Source: an uncultured Aquimarina sp.
GTDB taxonomy: Bacteria > Bacteroidota > Bacteroidia > Flavobacteriales > Flavobacteriaceae
Reading direction: 5' to 3'
DNA length: 64,000 nucleotides
Assembly (NCBI GenBank): GCA_947498595.1
Contig: CANMKX010000018.1
Location: 23,342 to 87,341 of the forward strand
Shown: piece by piece, positions 37,246-45,790 of the stretch
How positions within the stretch are numbered: the first letter of the stretch is position 1
Layout: every line of letters begins with the position of its first letter
The notes under the pieces: generated by a model
What the model was told of the DNA's origin: nothing
What the model saw: only the letters and a program-made list of their open reading frames with translations
The model's database searches: none
Position numbers and translations under genes: made by a program

Positions 37246-38090
37246 CTTAGGCGTATTTTAGCATTTAAAGTTCCTAATAATTTCCTGCTAGTATCTTTTT
37301 TAAATTCTTTTTTTCTAAATTTTGTAACAGGAACAATACCCTGAATTACATTAGTTACAAACAATTCATCCGCTTTTTGCAATTCAAAAGGAGATATTGT
37401 TTTCTCTTCTAATTCGTAATCAGGCAATTTTTGTATTAATTGTATTAATTGAGATTTCATAATTCCATTAATACATCCATCGGTTCTAGGTGGTGTTTTA
37501 ATTACATTACCTTTAACAATAAATAGATTTCCATTTAAAGCCTCAGCTACCATTTTTTTAGAATTCAATAAGATAGCATTTTGGAACCCATTCTCTTTAG
37601 TAAAAATACTTCCTAAAACATTAATCGTTCGATTATTTGTTTTTAAATTAGATAGTAGTCCTTCTTGTATGTAATGATCTTTAAACAATGTAATCTCATT
37701 TAATTTTGTATCATCTATTGTATAAAAAGGGTTTTCGATAGTTTTAAATGTAATCGAATATCCAATCGATTCATTTATTGGCGTATACAAACCTTCTGCT
37801 ACCCTGTGAACTGTAATTTTTATTCGTGCAGATTTATTGGAAACTTCATTTATTTCGATAAGATTCAAAATTTCCTTTTCTAAAAACTCTGGGGTAAATT
37901 TCATTGGAATTTTCATTCTTAAAATTCGCATAGAAGCCATTAATCTAAAATAATGCTCTTCCCAAAATAAGATTTTACCAGAATTTACTCTAATTGTTTC
38001 AAATAAGGCATCACCATATGCATACCCTCTGTTATTTAATGCTATTGAAGCTGTATCTTCAGCTATTAAATTACCGTCAATATTAACCAT
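37242..38090 (-). CDS. Class IV (PabC/IlvE-like) PLP aminotransferase
   Basis: 282 residues. N-terminal NNRGYAYGDALFETIR is the fold-type IV signature; LKTNNRTINVLGS near 146 carries the likely PLP lysine; NGCINGIMKSQL-like block RTDGCINGIMKSQL marks the C-terminal part. Candidates are 4-amino-4-deoxychorismate lyase or a branched-chain-type aminotransferase; the size and the Arg/Thr pattern slightly favour the PabC-like group but the sequence does not settle it. It follows the START-like gene by 45 bp. Confidence 0.85.
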   Translation of the reverse strand: MVNIDGNLIAEDTASIALNNRGYAYGDALFETIRVNSGKILFWEEHYFRLMASMRILRMKIPMKFTPEFLEKEILNLIEINEVSNKSARIKITVHRVAEGLYTPINESIGYSITFKTIENPFYTIDDTKLNEITLFKDHYIQEGLLSNLKTNNRTINVLGSIFTKENGFQNAILLNSKKMVAEALNGNLFIVKGNVIKTPPRTDGCINGIMKSQLIQLIQKLPDYELEEKTISPFELQKADELFVTNVIQGIVPVTKFRKKEFKKDTSRKLLGTLNAKIRLS

Positions 38091-38135
38091 AAAAAAGTCC
38101 CGAATTTATCGGGACAAATATACACTTTTAACTTT

Positions 38136-38528
38136 TTAAACAGATCCTAAAACATGTTTTAAATTACTGATCATATTATCCCAAAGCATTTTGTTTTCTT
38201 CAACCTCATCTTCTTCTGCAAAATCGGTTATCATTAAAGAAACATCCTTAGTAATCTCATCTACTTGAATACGCATTTCAAAATAGTAATCGTCCCCTTC
38301 TTCTTCATCAGCGTCCCACCTAAATTTAACACGTTCTCCACTTTTTTTACTAATTAATTTAGCCCCTTCTTCACTATCATCCCAAATAAAAGTAAACATC
38401 TCTCCTCTAGAATTAACATTATCAGCAAACCACTCAGAAAGGCCTGAAGGTGTTGATATATATTGATATAGTAATTGAGGAGAAGATCTTATAACAAATT
38501 CAAGTCCGTATTTAATTTTTTCTGACAT
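38136..38528 (-). CDS. START-like (AHSA1/SRPBCC) domain protein
   Basis: 130 residues. KYGLEFVIRSSPQLLYQYIS, LSEWFADNV and FTFIWDDSEEGAKLI form the beginning of a small SRPBCC fold; ends with a C-terminal helix NMISNLKHVLGS. Common single-domain protein next to class IV aminotransferases in Flavobacteriaceae. Ligand unknown. Probably co-transcribed with the downstream aminotransferase. Confidence 0.85.
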   Translation of the reverse strand: MSEKIKYGLEFVIRSSPQLLYQYISTPSGLSEWFADNVNSRGEMFTFIWDDSEEGAKLISKKSGERVKFRWDADEEEGDDYYFEMRIQVDEITKDVSLMITDFAEEDEVEENKMLWDNMISNLKHVLGSV

Positions 38529-38610
38529 ATTGCTTATTGTTAGATAGCCAATATATAGATTAATTATTTACTTTAAAAACATTTTAAGTAAATAAATTCA
38601 AAAAAAATAC

Positions 38611-38640
38611 TTGTTTGAATCTAATAAGTTTATATCTTTG
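38611..38640 (+). promoter_or_regulatory. Promoter of tRNA-Met
   Basis: TTG at 38611-38613, 19 bp, TATCTTTG at 38633-38640, a perfect fit to the lineage consensus; the tRNA begins 54 bp downstream. Confidence 0.7.
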
Positions 38641-38693
38641 CCGACCGATTACCACACCTATTTAAGAATGTTTATTTAGAATTGGTAATAAAT

Positions 38694-38770
38694 GGCGAGG
38701 TAGCTCAGATGGTTAGAGCGTCGGATTCATAACCCGGAGGTCTCGGGTTCAATTCCCGATCTCGCTACCA
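38694..38770 (+). tRNA. tRNA-Met (CAT anticodon), elongator type
   Basis: 77 nt. Acceptor GGCGAGG with TCTCGCT, D-stem GCTC/GAGC, anticodon loop TTCATAA, T-arm TCGGG-TTCAATT-CCCGA, discriminator A and encoded CCA. The anticodon stem lacks the three G-C pairs of initiator tRNA, and position 1-72 is G-U rather than a mismatch, so elongator Met (or, less likely, the modified Ile-CAT). It marks the border between core genome and the cassette region. Confidence 0.95.
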
Positions 38771-38779
38771 GTAAAATCA

Positions 38780-38809
38780 AGGCTTCACAGAAATGTGGAG
38801 CTTTTTTTA
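38780..38809 (+). terminator. Terminator after tRNA-Met
   Basis: AAGGCTTCACA pairs (one or two G-U) with TGTGGAGCTTT around GAAA, followed by a T-run, 10 bp after the CCA end. Confidence 0.75.
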
Positions 38810-38852
38810 TTTCATCAGGTACAACATAGGTACAACTTTTTTAATTTTTATC

Positions 38853-39012
38853 GGATCAAGGACAAAAGTTGTGTTTATGCAAAAATTTGAGTTAATCTAA
38901 AAAGAAAGAATTCAACATTTTTAAAACCTCTAATGATAAATCCAAAGTGTTCTTTTTTTTTACAAAAATCACACTTATATTTCAATTCTCACACAACTTT
39001 TGGGATTGATCC
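38853..39012. mobile_element. MITE-like 160-bp element with 21-bp terminal inverted repeats
   Basis: The left end GGATCAAGGACAAAAGTTGTG (38853-38873; shown as GGATCAA-GGA-CAAAAGTTGTG) and the right end (38992-39012, inverted) match at 18 of 21 positions, differing only in the central GGA/TCC triplet. The interior is AT-rich without an ORF. It looks like a non-autonomous insertion or the ends of a deleted IS, sitting between tRNA-Met and the first cassette. Confidence 0.6.
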
Positions 39013-39099
39013 CTGAAATGGAACTAAAAATTAAAATAGATCAATTAAATAATTGTAGCTTAAAAAATCATACCAAATTTGCTAGGTAGTCCAACAGAC

Positions 39100-39107
39100 G
39101 TTGTAGC
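39100..39107 (+). other. R'-like box of first cassette (array entry point)
   Basis: GTTGTAGC precedes the first array gene by 15 bp and is identical to the box before the second gene (40226-40233). No integrase gene and no clear attI-type site are seen between it and the tRNA-Met. Confidence 0.5.
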
Positions 39108-39121
39108 TAATTATAAAAACT

Positions 39122-39826
39122 ATGAGAATACTAATAATCTTATTTATCTTAAATATATTTTCAACCTGTTTTGGACAAACCAAAACAGACAACTGGTTTA
39201 AATTAAAAAGTAATACAGTAAAAGGATATTTACATTATATTATTGAAGAAGACTCACTTTCGGTATATACCACTTTTGAAGCTAAATTTAAGGTGGATAA
39301 TACGTTACTTTATTATAAAGCTCAATTAAATAATAAAAAAGATTCATTTTTAACTGTTAAATCCTTTACTTTAGAAGGGACAACAGATGATATACATACT
39401 CAAAATAAATTCAAACTTACTGGAATTGTTAATTCTGACAAGAAACATTCAAAATGGAAAGTAAGAACAAATAAAAGAAGCCGTGAATTTGAGACCAAAC
39501 AACAAACAATAGTTGATTGGAATTTGTTTCATTTTTTAACATTACTTAACTACTCAGAAAAAGGAAAAATCATTAAATTTAACTCTATGGAAATTTCAGA
39601 ATTAAATTATAAAGAAAATCATTATTTAGAATACTTAGAGGATGAAACTTTATTTATAGATGGTAAAGAAATACTTACAAGAAAAATAACTCATAACGGA
39701 GAAGGAATAGGAGAATCTACTTATTGGTTAAATTTTGAAAACAAGCTTATTAAAATCTCTATAGATAATAAAAAGAATTATTTTAGATGTGATAAAAAGG
39801 ATATAAATTTTAAAGAATTTAACTAG
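39122..39826 (+). CDS. Cassette gene 1: exported protein of unknown function
   Basis: 234 residues with a signal peptide (to about residue 19, STCFGQ). The mature part is beta-rich and Lys-rich, with SKWKVRTNKRSREFE and a segment WLNFENKLIKISI near the end, loosely like outer-membrane-lipid-carrier-type proteins, but no family can be named. First of the same-strand single genes after the tRNA. Flanked by GTTGTAGC (39100) and AATAAC (39831). Confidence 0.6.
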   Translation: MRILIILFILNIFSTCFGQTKTDNWFKLKSNTVKGYLHYIIEEDSLSVYTTFEAKFKVDNTLLYYKAQLNNKKDSFLTVKSFTLEGTTDDIHTQNKFKLTGIVNSDKKHSKWKVRTNKRSREFETKQQTIVDWNLFHFLTLLNYSEKGKIIKFNSMEISELNYKENHYLEYLEDETLFIDGKEILTRKITHNGEGIGESTYWLNFENKLIKISIDNKKNYFRCDKKDINFKEFN

Positions 39827-39830
39827 TTAT

Positions 39831-40228
39831 AATAACACTACATTCAGATACTACTTGTAGAGCAGTATCTGAATGTAGTGTTGACTAAAACCCACGTATT
39901 GCTAGCGATTTAAGGACTATGGTTTTACGGAGCTTTTTCTTGGAGGTATTAGAACTAATAACAATTCTTTTCTTGAGGATAATGAGATTATTTACATATT
40001 GATAACACTGTTTTTTTATTGAAAAATCTATTTTCAAAACAATTCAAATATCATCTATGTTTTTGGCCATAGGTATCCTACGATACCTTAGCATTTAACT
40101 TTTTTTAACTATTCTTTGATTTTATTAGAAGAAGCTAAAATTCATTTTAAAGTTACTTGATATTGGCTGTATTTAGCTTTTATAAAACCATAAAATAACA
40201 AACAGGGGTTTCTGTGCAGACTCACGTT
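39831..40228 (+). repeat. Cassette spacer E1 (attC-like, long form, type C left arm)
   Basis: Starts with AATAAC just after the stop and ends with CAGACTCAC-GTTGTAGC before gene 2. The left arm has a near-perfect hairpin (AACACTACATTCAGATACT and its complement). The right 105 bp is the common arm shared by most spacers: TAAAG..GCTTGATATTGGC, TATATTTAGCTTTTATAAAA, then GGGGTTTCTG and GCAGACTCAC. Same length (about 398 bp) and order as spacer E18. Confidence 0.65.
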
Positions 40229-40245
40229 GTAGCGCATTTGAGAAA

Positions 40246-40887
40246 ATGAAGAAATTCACATTAATAATCATACTTCTAATATTCAATCTGACTTTCGGAC
40301 AAGATAAAAATGACCCAACAGAATCCCTAATTGCTGAATTTAAGTCAGAAATGAAAAAAGATAACATTTCAGATTTTTTCATAGTCAAACACATTACTTA
40401 CGGAACTACTAGAATAATTGACTTAAAAGACCCAAATAGTTGTAATAAAAACGGATATTATTTCTGGATGTACGGATTTTGGAAAAACAACGAAGAAACT
40501 TGGATTAAAAAATATGACAACTGTGGTGCATTCGACTCTGTAAAATTGAGTGATTCAAAATCATTTGAGTTTTACCAAAAGAGCATCGATAGTATAAAAA
40601 AAGACGAGGTTGAAATTTACACTATAAAAACTGATAGCATAGTCAACGGAAAAAAATATTCTTTCGTTTCAACTCAAAGTCATTCATCACAAAGATATTT
40701 TTGGTTTTTTAAGGATTCTACAGAATTTCAAAAAAATTTTGAAAAGTATAATTTAGAAACAGTAAAGGATAATATAAACTTGAATTACAAATCAAATAAT
40801 AACTTATCAATCGTTAAGCTGAATTTAATCTGTGAAGAAATAATTTATGAATTGGAAAAAAAGAAAATGTTTAACCGATTGAAATAA
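40246..40887 (+). CDS. Cassette gene 2: exported protein of unknown function
   Basis: 213 residues, signal peptide to about residue 18 (TFGQ). Contains a single aromatic block YYFWMYGFWKNNEETWIKK, and later RYFWFFKDS; no domain recognised. ATG chosen over the overlapping TTGAGAAA seven bases earlier because the signal peptide follows it directly. Upstream box GTTGTAGC; downstream box GCAATAAC; only partly complementary (TGC..A.AAC). Confidence 0.6.
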   Translation: MKKFTLIIILLIFNLTFGQDKNDPTESLIAEFKSEMKKDNISDFFIVKHITYGTTRIIDLKDPNSCNKNGYYFWMYGFWKNNEETWIKKYDNCGAFDSVKLSDSKSFEFYQKSIDSIKKDEVEIYTIKTDSIVNGKKYSFVSTQSHSSQRYFWFFKDSTEFQKNFEKYNLETVKDNINLNYKSNNNLSIVKLNLICEEIIYELEKKKMFNRLK

Positions 40888-40894
40888 AAAACGT

Positions 40895-41393
40895 GCAATA
40901 ACTAAGCATTCGGACTGCTCGTAGAGCAGTATCTGAATGCAGTGTTGATATTGCTAGCGATTTAAAGGCTATGGGTTTTACGAAGCTTTTTCTTGGAGGT
41001 ATTAGAACTAATAAAAGTTCTTTTCTTGAGGATAATAAGATTATTTACATATTGATAACACTGTTTTTTTGTTGAAAAATCTATTTTCAAAACAATTCAA
41101 ATATCATCTTTATTTTTGGACATAGGTATCCTATGATGCCTTAGCATTTAATTTTTTTAGCTATTTTTTGATTTTTTAGTTGGTCTATCCAATGCTTTGA
41201 AGGGGCTCTTCCATTAAAAACACAAACTGTTTTCAAATTTCCTTTTTAATCATTTTTAAGCACTATTATTAAATAAAGAATACCTTTCAAAAGAAACAAA
41301 AAACCCATTTTAAAGCTGCTTGATATTGGCTATATTTAGCTTTTATAAAACCATAAAGTAACAAACAGGGGTTTCTGCGCAGACTCTCGTTAG
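40895..41393 (+). repeat. Cassette spacer E2 (attC-like, long form, type C left arm)
   Basis: Begins GCAATAACTAAGCATTCGG, then the hairpin GGACTGCTCGTAGAGCAG, and ends TTTCTGCGCAGACTC-TC-GTTAGGC. A readable fragment inside (ARRAVSECSVDIASDLKAMG, then FTKLFLGGIRTNKSSFLEDN) suggests a decayed coding segment. It carries about 100 bp more than E1, after TTTAGTTGGTC. Confidence 0.6.
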
Positions 41394-41521
41394 GCAACAT
41401 TATGACAAAATCTTGTGAGAAAACGAATAAACTAACCGAAATGGATAGTTAACTAATTCTAACTTATATAAAACGATTGAAATTATATTTTTGATGTCGA
41501 ATTAAATTAAAAATTAAACAA

Positions 41522-42232
41522 ATGAAAAACATCGGAATTTATATCCTATTCGGACTTTTATCGCTTCAAACTTTTGGACAAAATAAAAATTTTATTGACC
41601 AACCATTTCTGGAAACTGTCGCAGAAATTGACACGCTGGTTGTACCAGACAAAATTCACCTATTAATAATTCTCAATGAAGAAGATAATCGGAATCGTAA
41701 ATCGACAGAAGAATTGGAAGCTTCAATGTTGCAAGTTCTTAATTCTTTAAAAATCGATTTAGAAAAAAAACTTTCCGTTTTGGATTACAGTAGTGACTTT
41801 AAAAAATACTTTTTAGGTGGGCAAAAAATTCTTAAATCTAAAATGTATAAATTAATTGTAAATGACGCTCAAACCGATGGAAAAGTAATGGCTGGCTTGG
41901 AACGCAAAGAAATCTCCAATGTTTCGATTAATAAAACTGAATACTCAAAGTCTGAAGAGCTGCTAGTCAATTTAAAAGCAAAAGCAATCTTAAAAGCAAA
42001 ACAGAACGCTGAAAAAATGGTAGAACCTTTGAATCAAAAAATTGGGAAAGCTATATATATTTCGGACTTGGAAAACGAATCTATAACAAGACAATTGCAA
42101 GGAAAAGTAGCTGGAGTTCAAATTAGAGGTGCTTCATCTATTTATGGAAATCGTGCGAGTGAACCAATGATGATTGATTTTGAAAAAATGAAGTTTTCAT
42201 CAAAGGTAAATGTGAAATTTATAATTGAATAA
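41522..42232 (+). CDS. Cassette gene 3: SIMPL-domain exported protein with TonB-plug-like motif
   Basis: 236 residues; signal peptide to about residue 19 (TFGQ). The helix KAILKAKQNAEKMVEPLNQ followed by GKAIYISD is typical of SIMPL (DUF541) periplasmic proteins. Residues 192-211 read LQGKVAGVQIRGASSIYGNR, strikingly like the plug-entry signature of SusC/TonB-dependent receptors. The two motifs in one small protein suggest it docks with or mimics a receptor plug (inference). The gene starts 130 bp after its GTTAGGC box, further than its neighbours; a 16-codon reading frame (41401-41451) lies in between. Confidence 0.65.
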   Translation: MKNIGIYILFGLLSLQTFGQNKNFIDQPFLETVAEIDTLVVPDKIHLLIILNEEDNRNRKSTEELEASMLQVLNSLKIDLEKKLSVLDYSSDFKKYFLGGQKILKSKMYKLIVNDAQTDGKVMAGLERKEISNVSINKTEYSKSEELLVNLKAKAILKAKQNAEKMVEPLNQKIGKAIYISDLENESITRQLQGKVAGVQIRGASSIYGNRASEPMMIDFEKMKFSSKVNVKFIIE

Positions 42233-42341
42233 AAATAAATATCTTTCAAAAGAAATAAAAACCCATTTTAAAGCTGCCTGATATTGGCTATATTTAGCTT
42301 TTATAAAACGATAGCTAAGAGCTTTTGTAAAGACTCACGTT
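42233..42341 (+). repeat. Cassette spacer E3 (right arm only)
   Basis: Only the common right arm is present, from CTTTCAAAAGAAATAAAAA through GATATTGGCTATATTTAGC to AAGACTCAC-GTTATCT. The left arm and the xxxAAC box are missing, so this junction appears deleted or rearranged. Confidence 0.6.
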
Positions 42342-42358
42342 ATCTACAATTCACTAAA

Positions 42359-42655
42359 TGAAAATTGAACTCTAGACTAAACAAAAATGAGTGGAATGAA
42401 CTACAGGATAAAGAATTTTTAATACCAAGTGAAGAATTCATAGAACCTGATTTCAAAACTAGATATGAATGGATGAAAATCTAAAAAACAAATCAATTCC
42501 CTGTATGGCTTGGTGTTAATATTTTAATTCTAATAAAAGAAAACCAGACTTGAGAAGATCTGCTCATTTACAAAATAGAACTTTAGGGTATAGAAATTGA
42601 AATTATGCAATAAGAAAATGAACTAACAGTTACACTGACTGACAAAAAGAAGAGA
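42359..42655 (+). pseudogene. Cassette gene 4: decayed ORF
   Basis: A reading frame can be followed across stops and frameshifts: EWNELQDKEFLIPSEEFIE, then DFKTRYEWMK, a stop, QFPVWLGVNILI, stops, and ELTVTLTDKKKRN. No function recognised. It lies between a GTTATCT box (42339) and AAATAAC (42655-42661), so it occupies a whole cassette slot. Confidence 0.5.
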
Positions 42656-42795
42656 AATAACCACACTTAATGTCGCGTATAAAATATTGGTTTTAAGCAC
42701 TTGAATGAAAAGAATTTCATATATTTATGATTATTATAAAATTGAAAAACTAGTGTTTCAAAATCCACTATTTTTCATATACACAAACGTTATAA
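42656..42795 (+). repeat. Cassette spacer E4 (attC-like, 140 bp)
   Basis: A short spacer without IS sequence. R'' AATAAC (42656-42661), left arm GTATAAAATATTGG, right arm (inverted) GTATATGAAAAATAGTGG, R' GTTATAAGG at 42789. Size is near the known attC range. Confidence 0.5.
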
Positions 42796-42812
42796 GGTAT
42801 TAAAACAAACCT

Positions 42813-43835
42813 ATGAATAGAGTATTAAGTCTTAAAAAAAATTTAATGCTATTTGGAGTGCCAATATTGATTATTGGAATGATGATAACTCTTACGAAAT
42901 CATCGCTATTTGCAAGGTACTCAAATATACTTTCGATTGGAATTACTTTTGATCTGTTATTGACAGTTCCCATAATTTACTTCATGCTTATCAGAAAAAC
43001 GAGCATTCCAAAGACAACAGTTGTTCCTTTTTTAGTTGTTGGTATGGTGATTTGTTCTTTAATTCTTCCAGTACAAAATCAATATTATCTCAACCTTTTT
43101 AAGACTTGGATATTTCCTGTAGTCGAATTATCAATAGTCTCATATATCATTTACAATGTAAACAAAGTAATAAAACGATATAAAATAAACAAAAGCGAAA
43201 AAGTTGATTTTTTTACGACTTTAAAAAAAACTTGCTCTGAAATACTTCCAAAAAGTATAGTTATTCCTCTAGCTACAGAAATTGCTGTTTTCTATTATGG
43301 ATTCATTTATTGGAAAAAAAGAAAACTCAATGAAAATGAATACTCTTATCATAAAGATAGTGGAACCGTTTCATTATTAATCGCAGTTATTTTCATTCTT
43401 ATTATTGAAACTTTTGTTTTACATACTCTTCTTCAAAAATGGAATGTTACGGTTGCATGGATTTTAACTCTTCTGAGTATTTACTCTGCAATTCAATTTC
43501 TTGGTTTTCTAAAATCGATGTCTAAAAGACCAATATCTATTAAAGATGAAAAATTACATCTTCGATATGGAATAATGAATGAAACAACTATAGATTTAAA
43601 AAGTATAGACAGCATTGAGATTTCATCAAAAGATATAGAATTGAATAAGGAAACACGTAAACTATCATTTTTAGGAGAAGTGGATAGTCATAATATTATT
43701 ATCAGATTAAAACAAGAAAACGAACTAATAGGTCTTTATGGAATTAAGCGTAAATACAAGAATTTAGCACTACACGTTGACAATAAAAATAAATTTACAA
43801 TCAAAATAAATAATGCCATACAGCAAAAAATATAA
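42813..43835 (+). CDS. Cassette gene 5: polytopic membrane protein with C-terminal PH-like domain
   Basis: 340 residues. Seven or so hydrophobic helices (for example LMLFGVPILIIGMMITL, TVVPFLVVGMVICSLIL, VSLLIAVIFILIIETFVL). The last 100 residues are beta-rich and may be a PH-like domain of the type found at the end of small bacterial membrane proteins (IKDEKLHLRYGIMNETTIDL). No catalytic motif. Upstream box GTTATAAGG; no matching box found downstream. Confidence 0.6.
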   Translation: MNRVLSLKKNLMLFGVPILIIGMMITLTKSSLFARYSNILSIGITFDLLLTVPIIYFMLIRKTSIPKTTVVPFLVVGMVICSLILPVQNQYYLNLFKTWIFPVVELSIVSYIIYNVNKVIKRYKINKSEKVDFFTTLKKTCSEILPKSIVIPLATEIAVFYYGFIYWKKRKLNENEYSYHKDSGTVSLLIAVIFILIIETFVLHTLLQKWNVTVAWILTLLSIYSAIQFLGFLKSMSKRPISIKDEKLHLRYGIMNETTIDLKSIDSIEISSKDIELNKETRKLSFLGEVDSHNIIIRLKQENELIGLYGIKRKYKNLALHVDNKNKFTIKINNAIQQKI

Positions 43836-43904
43836 GTAATTACTTGTTCTTCTTTACTTCTAAAGTTTCTTGTTAAACAATACAACTACTCATAGTCAGA
43901 ATCT

Positions 43905-44250
43905 CTCAGGCTACTTAAAACCTCAAGAGTACTCATTGAATAAAACAAGTATTTCTATATTATATAAATCGACATACTATTTTATCGTTTATATTTAAGG
44001 TTTTGATTGAGGGCAATTACAAATGATTTCATTTGATAAGTATCAATATAGAAGTAATTTCATTAATTATAAAAAATCAATGTACCACCAATAAAATGAT
44101 CGATTTACAGAACGTTTCATTTATTGAAAAGCTTCAAAGGAAATCAAAAAAAATCCTTCAAAAGAAACAAAAATCCATTTTAAAGCTGCGTGATATTGAC
44201 TATATTTAGCTTTTATATGATAATAAACAAATCTGCGCAGACTCATGCTA
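43905..44250 (+). repeat. Cassette spacer E5 (type A, IS-derived interior)
   Basis: Left arm AGGCTACTTAAAACCTCAAG resembles the intact CTGCGCAAAAACTCAAGAG of spacer E14. Inside, ATGATTTCATTTGATAAG (MISFDKYQ..) is a decayed copy of the transposase start seen at 58165. Right arm is the common one, ending TCTGCGCAGACTCAT-GCTACAAAT. Confidence 0.6.
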
Positions 44251-44270
44251 CAAATATTATTCTTTGAAAA

Positions 44271-44615
44271 TTGAAAAAGACACTTTTACTATTTTTTTTT
44301 AGTCTTTTAACTAACATTTTGGTTTCGCAAGAAATCCAATCTGAATATATTTACAAAAAAGAAAAAACAATAAAGAAATCTTTTAAATGGCACTATATGG
44401 ATTCTGATAGTTTAGTATTATATAAAAACGGAGCTTTTCATAGGATTAAATTTTATCGCTATCACGAAATAATTTACTCGGAACTAAAAGGAAAGTGGAA
44501 AATGGAAAACGACACTCTAATTCTGAATATAAAACTGCAAAATGATAGCAAATTAGACAAAAAATGGAATGAAGTTAATTCGACCATATTTTATCAATTT
44601 AAAAAAGAAAAATAA
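44271..44615 (+). CDS. Cassette gene 6: small exported protein, TTG start
   Basis: 114 residues from TTG, with signal peptide to about residue 19 (ILVSQ). The C-terminal half (GKWKMENDTLILNIKL) resembles the strand-rich end of lipocalin-like bacterial proteins that report a cost of folding, no family assigned. The TTG lies 24 bp after the R'-like box. Flanking boxes TGCTACAAAT (44246) and ATTTGCCAGCA (44682) are complementary. Confidence 0.55.
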   Translation: MKKTLLLFFFSLLTNILVSQEIQSEYIYKKEKTIKKSFKWHYMDSDSLVLYKNGAFHRIKFYRYHEIIYSELKGKWKMENDTLILNIKLQNDSKLDKKWNEVNSTIFYQFKKEK

Positions 44616-44680
44616 AACCTCTAAACGGAATTGAATTCTATGCTCAACGGAATTTGAAACGTATTAAAAAATAAAAAAAC

Positions 44681-44878
44681 AATTTGCCAGCACCGTGTAT
44701 GGTTAATATGAGCTTTTGGTTTTAGTCCAAAGTTTTATACATATCAATAATGTTGCTTATAATAAATTTAGTATTTTTATTTTGACAAAAAACACAACTT
44801 AAGTTAAGCATACTGGCTCGAGCTACAATTCATAAATTCCCCACCTTACTACACTAATCTTATACAAAACCGTACTAA
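44681..44878 (+). repeat. Cassette spacer E6 (attC-like, type D)
   Basis: R'' ATTTGCCAGC, left arm ACCGTGTATGGTTAATA, right arm ACTAATCTTATACAAAACCG, R' CGTACTAACT. The right arm CTAATCTTATACAAAACCG also appears in spacer E12 (56199-56217), so this second arm family is repeated in the array. The interior has no ORF. Confidence 0.55.
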
Positions 44879-44884
44879 CTCATT

Positions 44885-45790
44885 ATGAAAGAAATAAAAA
44901 AAACATTTATTGCTTTATTAATTGTTTTACCATTCATTAGTCTATCTCAATCAAAAATAGGTGTCATAAAAGACAAAGACGGATTCACAAATATTAGAAT
45001 TGAAAGAAACAACAAAAGTCAAATAATTGGAAAGGTTTTCGATAAAGAATTTTTCACATATTTCGAGAATCAAGAATCGAGTTGGTGGTTGATTGAGACA
45101 GTAAAAGGACAATTTGGATATATACATAAAAGTCGAGTTTTATTTTTTCAAGATGGGTATGTTCAAAATGGAAAATTGACAAATAAAAAGATAAGAGTAA
45201 CTGAAAAGAATGAAAATCTTCAACAAGTAATTATAAAAATTATTCAATTAAGACCTTCTGAAAATTTTTATGACTTAAGTTGTAGAGTTTTAATCCGAAC
45301 TATTAAAGAAAATAAACGAATCGACGAAATCAATTATGGAAACATCAATCCAGTAGGAAGTAGTTTTGGTATAGCTTTTTCCAAAAACCAGAAAAAAGAA
45401 AACTTATTTATTGCTTCAAAATTTGGCGATTATGATGGAAAAATAATAATTATCAATAAAAATGGAGAAATTCAAAGCTTTCAAGGAGGGCAATATTTTG
45501 TTACAAACAATGGAGAATATCTAGTATCTAATTGGTCTTCAGACTTAAGTGGTCTGACAATTTATGACTTGACAAAAAAAGAAATTTGTCTAAATAAAGA
45601 ACTAGATTTTCATCTAGGAAATTGGTATTATTCCGATAATACATATTTTAGTCCTCTATGGAATGGAGAAAGAGAACTTGAGCAAACTTATCAAATAGAC
45701 TTTGATAAGTTTCAACTCAAAAAAAGTAATTTAAAAACTAATAAAGGAAATGAAATCAAAATGGAAAATCAAGATTGCTATTGCAAATAA
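44885..45790 (+). CDS. Cassette gene 7: exported SH3-domain protein
   Basis: 301 residues; signal peptide to about residue 22 (ISLSQ). Bacterial SH3 domain at about 25-75 (DKDGFTNIRIERNNKSQIIG; WWLIETVKGQFGYIHKSRV). The remaining 220 residues are beta-rich and propeller-like (NKNGEIQSFQGGQYFVTNNG). Similar layout to the chromosomal SH3 gene at 29210. Ends NQDCYCK, overlapping the next frame by 16 bp. Confidence 0.65.
   Translation: MKEIKKTFIALLIVLPFISLSQSKIGVIKDKDGFTNIRIERNNKSQIIGKVFDKEFFTYFENQESSWWLIETVKGQFGYIHKSRVLFFQDGYVQNGKLTNKKIRVTEKNENLQQVIIKIIQLRPSENFYDLSCRVLIRTIKENKRIDEINYGNINPVGSSFGIAFSKNQKKENLFIASKFGDYDGKIIIINKNGEIQSFQGGQYFVTNNGEYLVSNWSSDLSGLTIYDLTKKEICLNKELDFHLGNWYYSDNTYFSPLWNGERELEQTYQIDFDKFQLKKSNLKTNKGNEIKMENQDCYCK

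Noticed and set aside
38694..38770. Initiator tRNA-fMet
   Set aside because: Anticodon stem lacks the GGG/CCC run and the first pair is G-U, which fits elongator Met.
40173..40394. - strand ORF over spacer E1 and gene 2
   Set aside because: Crosses a repeat and the start of a gene with a clear signal peptide on the other strand.
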